Below, piece after piece: positions 1 through 6,691 of a stretch of 31,603 nt of DNA; position 1 is the stretch's first letter; every line of letters begins with the position of its first letter. This DNA comes from Bacillota bacterium (lineage in GTDB: Bacteria > Bacillota_A > Clostridia > Lachnospirales > Lachnospiraceae): the NCBI GenBank assembly GCA_023443625.1, contig JAEZTQ010000069.1, forward strand, positions 1-31,603, in the 5' to 3' direction. The position numbers were made by a program, and so were the translations under genes. Under the pieces are notes generated by a model. The model had not been told where the DNA came from. It did no database searches and worked only from the letters and a program-made list of their open reading frames with translations.

Positions 1-161
1 TCCAATAGTAAAGAGGCACCCCTATATAGAATAACATTTGAAAGAGTAACTTCCATCTATACTTTTTGAAAAAGTTATTTCCACCAACAGAAGGAGGAGG
101 GGTGGAATTTAGTTTTTCAATCGACGAGTAAAATATTTTTTATATTTTTTTAAAAAAGGTA
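1..161. other. Intergenic region before the amt promoter; one hairpin, no gene seen
   Basis: I see no coding sequence here. An inverted repeat, TTCCACC at 79-85 and GGTGGAA at 101-107, encloses a purine-rich loop. It has no U-tract behind it, so it is at best a weak terminator of a gene lying left of the window. Confidence 0.4.
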
Positions 162-190
162 TTGCAATCCTAAAATGAGTGTGCTATATT
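162..190 (+). promoter_or_regulatory. Sigma-A promoter for the amt-PII operon
   Basis: The -35 is TTGCAA (162-167). A 17-base spacer separates it from the -10 TATATT (185-190), which is preceded by TGC and so forms an extended -10. Transcription should begin near 197, leaving a leader of about 225 nt before the amt start codon. That leader contains the terminator-like hairpin at 242-277. Confidence 0.7.
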
Positions 191-235
191 ATAACGCATA
201 ACTTAAGTTAGTAATAAATGTAAATAATTGAAAAA

Positions 236-277
236 GACAATGTGGTCAAAGCTGTAAAGTTTTGGCCACTTTTTTTT
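236..277 (+). promoter_or_regulatory. Terminator-like attenuator in the amt leader, overlapped by a hexaloop hairpin
   Basis: GTGGTCAAA (242-250) pairs with TTTGGCCAC (261-269) with one G-U, and eight T follow: an intrinsic terminator about 80 nt after the predicted start site. A competing small hairpin, GAC (236-238) and GTC (245-247), has the six-base loop AATGTG. Its 3' half uses bases of the terminator's 5' arm. Loops with A at position 1 and G at position 4 are the hallmark of ANTAR-protein antitermination sites, which often control nitrogen genes in clostridia. Only one such hairpin is visible and its stem is 3 bp. The terminator is well supported; the ANTAR reading is tentative. Confidence 0.55.
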
Positions 278-422
278 AATCCTTTTTGGGGCTAGAAGTA
301 CGTCCATAAAGAGGTAAAAAGGGAAATTACTAAACAATTGTAACTTGTGTAGATAGTAAATTCCTCACGGGACTTAATAAGGAATGACTATAAGGACTCT
401 AATTAAGAAAGGATGTTGTAGT

Positions 423-1727
423 ATGGAAATTGGTGATTTTAAAGTAGCAATGGATACGGTTTGGGTTCTCTTCGCAGCGTTTCTAGTATTTTTTATGAAT
501 CTAGGCTTTGCCTCGGTGGAAAGTGGATTTGCCAGATCTAAAAATGCAGTAAATATTTTATCTAAGAATTTCATAGTATTTGCAGTATCATCATTAGGTT
601 TCTTGGCTTTGGGCTGGGGTATTATGTTTGGTGATGGTAATGGCTTCATGGGACTAAAGGGACTGTTCTTTGTAAGCGGAGCAGATAATGCTCCAGCAGT
701 GGGAGATGCTTATTCAGGCGTATATTCAGCGATTTCCTGGGCAGGAGTTCCTCTATGGACAAAGTTCTTCTTCCAGTTAGTATTCTGTGGAACAGCAGCA
801 ACCATTGTATCGGGAGCTGTGGCAGAGAGAGTAAAATATATCTCCTTTATTATTTTCTCCTTTGTCTTAACTTTAGTTATTTATCCTATTATTGGTCACT
901 GGATTTGGGGTGGCGGTTGGCTATCAGAACTGGGTTTTTTTGATTTTGCTGGTGATACAGTGGTTCACAGTGTAGGCGGTTGGGCAGCTTTGACCGGTGC
1001 AGTTATCCTTGGACCAAGAATTGGAAAATATAAGGATGGAAAGGCTAAAACTATTCCAGGACACAATATGTCCCAGGCAACCATTGGTGCTTTTGTTTTA
1101 TGGCTTGGTTGGTTTGGATTTAACCCTGGTTCAACCATGGCAGTTGACCCCGGCGCCATATCTCATATCGTAGTCACAACCAACTCAGCGGGTATCATAG
1201 CAGTATTAACTTCAACGATTACTTCCTGGATACTTCTTGGTAAACCGGACTTGGGTATGAGCATTAATGGTTTGTTGGCTGGTTTGGTTGCAGTGACCGG
1301 AGCTTGTGCTTTTGTTACAGTTCCTGTTTCCTTACTCATTGGTGCAATCGCAGGTGTACTCGTGGTATTATCCGTAATCTTCTTTGATAAAATTAATGTG
1401 GATGATCCCGTAGGTGCTATATCAGTTCATTTAGTTCATGGTATATTTGGTACCATCTGTGTAGGTTTATTTGCAAAGGATGGTATCACTGGAGTTGCTA
1501 CAGGCAATGGTCTATTCTACGGCGGTGGCTTTTCCTTGCTTGGCAAACAGTTACTTGGTATTGTAGCAGTAGGAACCTTTGTATTAGTTACCTCCTCTTT
1601 GGTATGGTGGGTTCTTAAGGTGACCATTGGTATCCGTGTTTCAAAGGAAGAAGAAATTCAAGGTCTGGATATTGGTGAACACGGTAATCAAGCTTATCCT
1701 GATTTTGCTCCTAGTATAAAAGAATAG
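423..1727 (+). CDS. amt: Ammonium transporter (Amt family)
   Basis: This 434-residue polytopic membrane protein conducts ammonium/ammonia into the cell. The family signature is present: the N-terminal helix ending in GFARSKN, the acidic binding region FDFAGD near 174-178, and the pore twin histidines H182 (VHSVGG) and H336 (SVHLVHG). Around eleven hydrophobic helices are seen, normal for the family. I start at 423 because AAAGGA (408-413) sits 9 bases upstream. An in-frame ATG at 384 would add 13 residues with a poorly placed Shine-Dalgarno and no family counterpart. The PII gene follows 57 bp later in the same direction, the usual amtB-glnK pairing in which PII blocks the channel when nitrogen is plentiful. 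The leader suggests control by termination/antitermination. Confidence 0.95.
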   Translation: MEIGDFKVAMDTVWVLFAAFLVFFMNLGFASVESGFARSKNAVNILSKNFIVFAVSSLGFLALGWGIMFGDGNGFMGLKGLFFVSGADNAPAVGDAYSGVYSAISWAGVPLWTKFFFQLVFCGTAATIVSGAVAERVKYISFIIFSFVLTLVIYPIIGHWIWGGGWLSELGFFDFAGDTVVHSVGGWAALTGAVILGPRIGKYKDGKAKTIPGHNMSQATIGAFVLWLGWFGFNPGSTMAVDPGAISHIVVTTNSAGIIAVLTSTITSWILLGKPDLGMSINGLLAGLVAVTGACAFVTVPVSLLIGAIAGVLVVLSVIFFDKINVDDPVGAISVHLVHGIFGTICVGLFAKDGITGVATGNGLFYGGGFSLLGKQLLGIVAVGTFVLVTSSLVWWVLKVTIGIRVSKEEEIQGLDIGEHGNQAYPDFAPSIKE

Positions 1728-1784
1728 AGATTTATTTAGCTCCTTATTATATTTATTACCCTTAAGGGTGGAATGGAGGACGAC

Positions 1785-2123
1785 ATGAAAAAATTAGAGA
1801 TTATTATCAAACCGGAAAGATTAGAGAGCCTAAAGAATATACTAAATGATTGTCATGCCAGCGGTATAATGATTAGCAATATTATGGGATATGGTAAGCA
1901 AAAGGGCTTTGTGCAAGTATATAGAGGTACAAAATCGGATGTAAATCTTTTGCCTAAAATAAAAGTGGAGACCGTAGTTACTGCTGATATAGCAGACAAT
2001 ATAATTTCAAAAGTTCTTAAAGAAATTAATACAGGAAACTATGGTGATGGTAAAATATTTATCTATGAGGTGGAAGATGCAGTAAGAATTCGAACCGGTG
2101 AGCGGGGTAATGAAGCTTTATAA
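1785..2123 (+). CDS. glnK: PII-family nitrogen regulatory protein (GlnB/GlnK type)
   Basis: This 112-residue PII signal protein is expected to form trimers that bind ATP/ADP and 2-oxoglutarate and to gate the neighbouring Amt channel. The start MKKLEIIIKPERLE, the T-loop base GYGKQKG (35-41), Y46 in VYRG and the B-loop TGNYGDGKIF (83-92) are typical. Position 51, the uridylylated tyrosine of enteric GlnB, is serine here (TKSDVN), so uridylylation in the enteric manner is not expected. I start at 1785, preceded by GGAGGA at 1775-1780. An in-frame ATG at 1773 overlaps that Shine-Dalgarno and is unlikely. The gene is probably co-transcribed with amt. The family call is very secure; the symbol rests on context. 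Confidence 0.93.
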   Translation: MKKLEIIIKPERLESLKNILNDCHASGIMISNIMGYGKQKGFVQVYRGTKSDVNLLPKIKVETVVTADIADNIISKVLKEINTGNYGDGKIFIYEVEDAVRIRTGERGNEAL

Positions 2124-2220
2124 ATTATTCATACAAATTTCGACGATTTTAAGTATAATCATTAACCAATCTACTTGCTGATTAATAATATATAATAGGA
2201 ATATTATATAGGAGTAGATA

Positions 2221-2691
2221 ATGAATGTAAATTTTGACAATATAAGTAAGAATATAAAGGAAAATAAATATGGATATATCGGCTCTGGATCAGGAAGGTT
2301 GGTTTATGATTTAAATAATGGTTATGTTGTTAAAAAAGCTAAAAATAAAAAAGGTTTAATGCAGAATAAGACAGAATATAATATTGCTTCCACTAATCAT
2401 TCTCGCATATTAGCCAGAATTACAGCAGTATCTGATGATTTCAATTATTTGATTATGGAAAAGGCAGATAAACTAAAATCAATCTCAGAGGTATGGAAAT
2501 ATTATGATGTAGCTAACTTTAAAGAATTATTTGCCTTAGAGGAATTTAAATCTCTATCCAATAAGAATGATTTGCTGGTTGTTGATCTACGAAGATTAAC
2601 AAGCTGGGGATTGGTTAAAGGAAAACCTGTTATCATTGATTTTGGCTTTACCAAAGAAGTTAGTAGATTATATAATCCCTTTAGAATATAA
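2221..2691 (+). CDS. Small protein-kinase-fold protein, possibly degenerate
   Basis: This 156-residue soluble protein has the landmarks of a kinase fold in the right order. A glycine-rich loop GSGSGR (21-26) is followed by lysines K38/K39 in YVVKKAK, an acidic E52 that could be the helix-C glutamate, a hinge-like YLIMEK (77-82), D122 in DLRRLTSWG, and IIDFG (138-142) as the metal-binding DFG. No HRD motif is present. The catalytic-loop asparagine expected after D122 appears to be S128. Full kinases are about 250 residues, so most of the C-lobe is missing. GGAG at 2211-2214 supports the start, and a -10-like TATAAT lies at 2154-2159. Substrate and role are unknown; it could be a phage-type mini-kinase or a pseudokinase. 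Confidence 0.7.
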   Translation: MNVNFDNISKNIKENKYGYIGSGSGRLVYDLNNGYVVKKAKNKKGLMQNKTEYNIASTNHSRILARITAVSDDFNYLIMEKADKLKSISEVWKYYDVANFKELFALEEFKSLSNKNDLLVVDLRRLTSWGLVKGKPVIIDFGFTKEVSRLYNPFRI

Positions 2692-2698
2692 GTAAATG

Positions 2699-2746
2699 AG
2701 GGGATGTTACAAAATTCGCTATTACAGCTTTTTTGTAACATCCCCT
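2699..2746. terminator. Long hairpin between convergent genes
   Basis: A 16-bp perfect stem (2699-2714 with 2731-2746) lies between the kinase-like gene and the convergent FAD dehydrogenase gene. There is no real U-tract on either side, so termination efficiency is uncertain. Position and symmetry suggest a shared bidirectional terminator. Confidence 0.6.
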
Positions 2747-2784
2747 TGTTATTAATATTATGCTACCAGTCAGGAAGATAGTTT

Positions 2785-4182
2785 TTAGTGTATCTTAGCC
2801 AAAATGCTTCTTGCAGCACTGATTCCGTTGGCTGAAGCTTGTTGTAAACCTCTCGTAAGACCGGCACCATCTCCAATTGCTCTTAGACCCTCTATACTAG
2901 TTTCAAAATCTGTATTTACCACAACTTTATTAGAATAGAATTTAACTTCCACACCATAGAGTAAGGTTTCATCACTGGCAATACCAGGGGTTACTTTATC
3001 CAAGGCTAATATCATCTCTTTGATATCCAACATGATACGATGAGGGAATACCAAGGATAAATCTCCGGGTACGGCGTCTTTTAAAGTTGGTATTAGGTTG
3101 TTACGACAGAGCCTTTCCTCCGTGGTTCTTCTACCACGCTGGAAATCACCAAAGGTTTGAACTAGTATTCTGCCTCCACAGAGCATATTACTTAACTGGG
3201 CAATATGCTTACCATATTCGATAGGAGTCTTAAATGGCTTGGTGAAGTTCTTAGATACTAAAATAGCAAAATTGGTATTATTTGTTTTGAACTCTTTGGA
3301 TTTGTAAGCATGTCCATTGACAACGGCTAGATTATTTTCATAATACTCTGTAGCTACCTCACCGGAAGGGTTGGTACAGAAGGTACGAACCTTATCATCA
3401 AAGGTAGGCGTATGGTAGACAAGTTTAGCTTCATAGAGGTTCTTATTTAAGAATTCCATCACTTCATCACGAACCTCAACACGCACTCCGATATCTACTG
3501 TGCCCACTTTAGTTACTATATCATGATCCTTACAAATTTGGCTAAACCAGTCAGAGCCCTCACGTCCAATGGCAGATACGATTTCATTGGCATAGAAGCT
3601 ATCTCCCTTGGAGGTAATAATTCCTTTGGCTTTCTTATCCTCAATGATAATATCCTTAACCATGGTTTGAAAGAGCATTTCCACACCACTCTCTAAGAGA
3701 TGTTCTTGTAAACGGGTATATATCTTATATCCTTCCTCTGTTCCCAGATGGCGAATAGGACATTCAATGAGCTTTAGGTTGGCATTAATGGCACGTCGTC
3801 TGATTTCACGTATTTCTGCTTCTTTGTCAATACCGTATACATTGGTATCTGCACCAAATTTAAGATAAATATCATCAGATTCCTTAATGAGTTCCACTGC
3901 TTTATCATAACCTAAGATATCCGGAAGTGTACCGCCGACATCGGGGGATAAGGAAAGCTTTCCATCTGAGAATGCCCCCGCACCTGCAAAGCCTGTGGTA
4001 ATAGAACAGGGTTGACAACCGATGCATTGCTTGGTTTTCCGCTTAGGACAATTTCTTTTCTGTATTTGTCTGCCCTTTTCAACCATAAGTATTTTAAGTT
4101 TGGGATTTTCTTTGATTAATTCATAGGCACAAAAGATTCCTGATGGACCGGCACCGATGATTATAACGTCATAATTTTGCAT
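2785..4182 (-). CDS. FAD-dependent dehydrogenase/oxidoreductase, COG2509 type
   Basis: This 465-residue cytosolic flavoprotein starts with a Rossmann dinucleotide site, IIIGAGPSG (7-15), followed by an acidic strand end VEKG. A conserved four-cysteine cluster comes next: C45, C53, C56 and C59 (CxxCxPC). After it are the GFAGAGAFSDGK stretch and a C-terminal FAD-contact region ending in GDGAGLTRGLQQASANG. This layout matches the uncharacterised FAD-dependent dehydrogenase family, distantly related to geranylgeranyl-reductase-like and HI0933-like flavoproteins. Its substrate is not known. I start at the ATG at 4182, with AGGAG (4191-4195) 8 bases upstream. A GTG at 4191 would overlap the Shine-Dalgarno. 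The HAD gene lies upstream on the same strand with a gap of about 100 bp. Confidence 0.88.
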   Translation of the reverse strand: MQNYDVIIIGAGPSGIFCAYELIKENPKLKILMVEKGRQIQKRNCPKRKTKQCIGCQPCSITTGFAGAGAFSDGKLSLSPDVGGTLPDILGYDKAVELIKESDDIYLKFGADTNVYGIDKEAEIREIRRRAINANLKLIECPIRHLGTEEGYKIYTRLQEHLLESGVEMLFQTMVKDIIIEDKKAKGIITSKGDSFYANEIVSAIGREGSDWFSQICKDHDIVTKVGTVDIGVRVEVRDEVMEFLNKNLYEAKLVYHTPTFDDKVRTFCTNPSGEVATEYYENNLAVVNGHAYKSKEFKTNNTNFAILVSKNFTKPFKTPIEYGKHIAQLSNMLCGGRILVQTFGDFQRGRRTTEERLCRNNLIPTLKDAVPGDLSLVFPHRIMLDIKEMILALDKVTPGIASDETLLYGVEVKFYSNKVVVNTDFETSIEGLRAIGDGAGLTRGLQQASANGISAARSILAKIH

Positions 4183-4279
4183 GGACCTCACTCCTTCTTT
4201 ATAACTATCCTAGATAATCTTACTAAATTTTATCATAATTTGTAAAGCATTACTAGGGATTAAGTAACTTCTTGTTTCA

Positions 4280-5065
4280 TTATATCATTTGAAAATGTCT
4301 GAGAGCATGGGCGATACCATCCTCATCTACGTCCTTCGTGAGAAAAGACACCATATTTTTTATCTCTTCCTCTGAATTACCCATTCCCACGCTATGCTTA
4401 ACATATTGAAGCATAGAAAGATCATTTAAGCTGTCCCCAAAAGCAAAGGCATTATCGTGGGGGATATTTAAAATATTTTGGAGGAATTTGATGCCGGTGG
4501 CCTTAGAATGACCCTTGGGGACTAGTTCCAGAAAAATACCCTCCCGGTCAATGATATCAAAACGATCCTCATAAATCTTGCAAAAAGCATCAATATCCTC
4601 CTGGGAATCTATCCAAATACAGAATTTATCAAAGATCATATCCTCTTCATTCCAAGGTAGAACTTTAAAACCTCTAGAGGTATTTGACTGGTAAGCCTGT
4701 TGTTGTCCGGGGTTTATGATGTTATCAGTATAATAGATGGCATCATTGCCTTCCAGTACAGCTCCAATATTATATTTCATTAAATCCAAAATAATGGATT
4801 TACGCAGTTTCTTGTCGATGGTTGTGTGATATAGCAATTCAGAATGATAATAAATAGCAGTTCCGCAACCACATACATAGCCATCAAAGCCCATGCTTTT
4901 CACATCATCACCGATGAGGGAATAGGTGCGTCCTGTATTAATAAAGGTAAGATGTCCATTTTCCTTTGCTTTTATGATTGCCTCTTTTGTGCTGTCTATT
5001 ATGTTATAATCTCTATGACTTAAGATAGTACCGTCAATATCAAAGAATAATATGTTAGTATTCAT
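4280..5065 (-). CDS. Cof-type HAD-superfamily phosphatase
   Basis: This 261-residue hydrolase is predicted to dephosphorylate small phosphorylated metabolites such as sugar phosphates or flavin nucleotides. Motif I is FFDIDGT with nucleophile D9 and acid/base D11. Motif II is the threonine in FINTGR. Motif III is the lysine in GHSKATG, and motif IV is FGDSLND with its two magnesium-binding aspartates. The cap between motifs II and III is of the C2 type, as in the Cof/YidA group. The ATG at 5065 has CTCCTT (5073-5078, i.e. AAGGAG) 7 bases upstream. A longer reading frame to 5104 has no such site. The specific substrate cannot be told from sequence. Confidence 0.9.
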   Translation of the reverse strand: MNTNILFFDIDGTILSHRDYNIIDSTKEAIIKAKENGHLTFINTGRTYSLIGDDVKSMGFDGYVCGCGTAIYYHSELLYHTTIDKKLRKSIILDLMKYNIGAVLEGNDAIYYTDNIINPGQQQAYQSNTSRGFKVLPWNEEDMIFDKFCIWIDSQEDIDAFCKIYEDRFDIIDREGIFLELVPKGHSKATGIKFLQNILNIPHDNAFAFGDSLNDLSMLQYVKHSVGMGNSEEEIKNMVSFLTKDVDEDGIAHALRHFQMI

Positions 5066-5163
5066 TATTAAGCTCCTTGTCATGTAGTCAACATATTCTA
5101 ACATAGAACGACAGAAAGAGAAAGAGATAAAGTTAGTTTAGAAGTAAATGCCACTGCCAAAGT

Positions 5164-5243
5164 AGATTGAAAAACCTGTGATTTTTCAATCTAATCATAC
5201 GAAACATAAAAAATCTGTGAAAATCTGTGATTTTAAAATCTGC
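5164..5243. repeat. Hairpin plus tandem 10-base repeat upstream of the pheS promoter
   Basis: An 11-bp perfect stem (5164-5174 with 5182-5192, loop CCTGTGA) is followed by two exact tandem copies of AAATCTGTGA (5211-5220 and 5221-5230), then GATTTTAAAATC. The word CTGTGATTTT also occurs in the hairpin loop region, so this looks like local repeat expansion. It lies between divergent genes, just upstream of the pheS promoter. No function is assigned. Confidence 0.5.
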
Positions 5244-5245
5244 TC

Positions 5246-5274
5246 TTGACAAGAAGAAAATAGTTGATTAAGAT
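5246..5274 (+). promoter_or_regulatory. Sigma-A promoter of pheST
   Basis: A consensus -35 TTGACA (5246-5251), a 17-base spacer and a -10 TAAGAT (5269-5274) place transcription start near 5281. That is directly in front of the T-box leader. Confidence 0.75.
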
Positions 5275-5280
5275 AGGAGA

Positions 5281-5518
5281 AAATGATAACAACATTGAAG
5301 GTGAATTCAGTAGCATATATTTTCCCGCCAGAGAGAACTTGTCGCCGGCTGAGAGCAGGTTCAGGGTTCGGATATATTGCGAAGTTCGACACCGGAGTTG
5401 CCTTTTGAAAGAAAGGCCGGTTTAGTTCCGTTATAGCTTTTCAAGCAGCCTTGTTTTATTGGCTTAAATTTGGGTGGTACCACGATGCTTTCGTCCCTTT
5501 GGAGACGGAGGCTTTTTT
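5281..5518 (+). promoter_or_regulatory. T-box riboswitch, phenylalanine (specifier UUC)
   Basis: The leader has the full T-box order. CAAC (5290-5293) and GTTG (5397-5400) close Stem I around a kink-turn-like internal loop. The distal part contains the AGAGA and CTGAGAGCAGG elements (about 5331-5359). The specifier loop has AGTA on the 5' side and GAAG on the 3' side, directly followed by TTC (5385-5387), a phenylalanine codon. The T-box bulge sequence GGGTGGTACCACGA is at 5472-5485. The terminator pairs GCTTTCGTC (5487-5495) with GACGGAGGC (5504-5512), followed by six T. Uncharged tRNA-Phe should stabilise the antiterminator and turn on pheST, which agrees with the downstream gene. Confidence 0.95.
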
Positions 5519-5520
5519 AT

Positions 5521-5547
5521 TTTTATAGGAAAGTGCACCCTATAAAA
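5521..5547. repeat. Palindromic repeat, copy 1 (TATAGG...CCTATA type)
   Basis: TTTTATAGG (5521-5529) and CCTATAAAA (5539-5547) flank AAAGTGCAC. The core resembles the palindrome at 17867-17891, with about 15 of 19 positions alike, so this may be a small dispersed palindromic element. It lies between the T-box terminator and the pheS ribosome-binding site. Confidence 0.5.
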
Positions 5548-5603
5548 TAAAAAGAAATTAATTCAGTGAGGGAGAAGATATTCTTCCAAAGAAGGAGGAC
5601 TTT

Positions 5604-6644
5604 ATGTTAGAGAATTTAGAGAAGATTAAAGCGCAGTTTAAGGAAGAACTTCATGCGGTTAATGCAAAAGATGAGTTAGAGAAAATCAGAGTAGCCTTTC
5701 TTGGAAAGAAAGGTCTGGTTACGGAAGCACTGAAGGATCTTCGTAATCTTGACGTAGAAGCAAAGAAGACTGCAGGTATGCAAGTGAATTTGTTAAAAGG
5801 TGAGATTGAAACAGCCATTGTGGATTATCAGAAGGTACTAGAAGAGAAGGAGTACCAAGAAGAAATTCAAAATGCAGAACGCTATGATTTCTCCATTCCA
5901 TCTGATAAACCTGTGGGAACCATGCATCCCATTACCATTGTTCAGAAGCAGATTGAAGATATCTTTAAAACCATGGGCTTTATTATAGAGGATGGTTTGG
6001 AAATACAGACAGAATTTAATAATTTTGAGGGTGTTAATATACCTAAGAATCATCCGGCAAGAGATATGACGGATACCTACTATTTGGAAAATGGTCAATT
6101 ATTAAAAACTCATACTTCTGCAGCCCAGAATGCTATTATGAGAAAATATGGAGCTCCAACACCTGGTGAACCACTAAAGGTATTGTTCCCCGGCAGGTGT
6201 TTCCGTAATGAAAATATGGATGCCAGTCATGAGAATACCTTCTTCCAATTAGAAGGTATGATGATCGATACTGATATCTCAATTTCCAATTTAATATATT
6301 TCATGAAGGTACTTTTAACTGAGGTATTTCAAAGAGAGGTTAAGGTACGTTTAAGACCTGGTTTCTTCCCCTTCGTAGAGCCAGGCTTTGAGCTTGATAT
6401 AAACTGTGAAATCTGTGGCGGTTCAGGCTGCCCAACCTGTAAGAATTCAGGTTGGCTAGAGTTATTGCCTTGTGGAATGATTCATCCCAATGTACTTCGT
6501 CTTGGAGGTATTGATCCAGATAAATATACTGGATTTGCCTTTGGCCTGGGACTGACTAGACTTGCTATGATGAAGTATAATATTAAGGATATTCGTTTAT
6601 TTAATAGTGGTAATTTAAAGCAATTAAAACAGTTTACAATATAG
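5604..6644 (+). CDS. pheS: Phenylalanine--tRNA ligase alpha subunit
   Basis: This 346-residue class II synthetase catalytic subunit pairs with PheT as an alpha2-beta2 enzyme that charges tRNA-Phe. The N-terminal 90 residues form the tRNA-contacting coiled-coil arm. Class II motif 2 is at GRCFRNEN (from 197) and motif 3 at GLGLTR (314-319). A cysteine set C268, C271, C276 and C279, before the HPNVL segment, looks like a metal-binding ribbon as seen in many bacterial PheS. GGAGG (5594-5598) precedes the ATG. Expression is controlled by the Phe T-box upstream, and pheT follows after 47 bp. Confidence 0.98.
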   Translation: MLENLEKIKAQFKEELHAVNAKDELEKIRVAFLGKKGLVTEALKDLRNLDVEAKKTAGMQVNLLKGEIETAIVDYQKVLEEKEYQEEIQNAERYDFSIPSDKPVGTMHPITIVQKQIEDIFKTMGFIIEDGLEIQTEFNNFEGVNIPKNHPARDMTDTYYLENGQLLKTHTSAAQNAIMRKYGAPTPGEPLKVLFPGRCFRNENMDASHENTFFQLEGMMIDTDISISNLIYFMKVLLTEVFQREVKVRLRPGFFPFVEPGFELDINCEICGGSGCPTCKNSGWLELLPCGMIHPNVLRLGGIDPDKYTGFAFGLGLTRLAMMKYNIKDIRLFNSGNLKQLKQFTI

Positions 6645-6691
6645 TCTGAAATAGATAAGCCGCAGCTGGCAATAGATTGGAGGAAATATAA

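Noticed and set aside
5164..5230. CRISPR-like array
   Set aside because: Only a hairpin and two abutting 10-base units without spacers.
5195..5392. 65-residue minus-strand ORF across the pheS leader
   Set aside because: It is antisense to the T-box, has no ribosome-binding site, and its sequence follows the conserved RNA.
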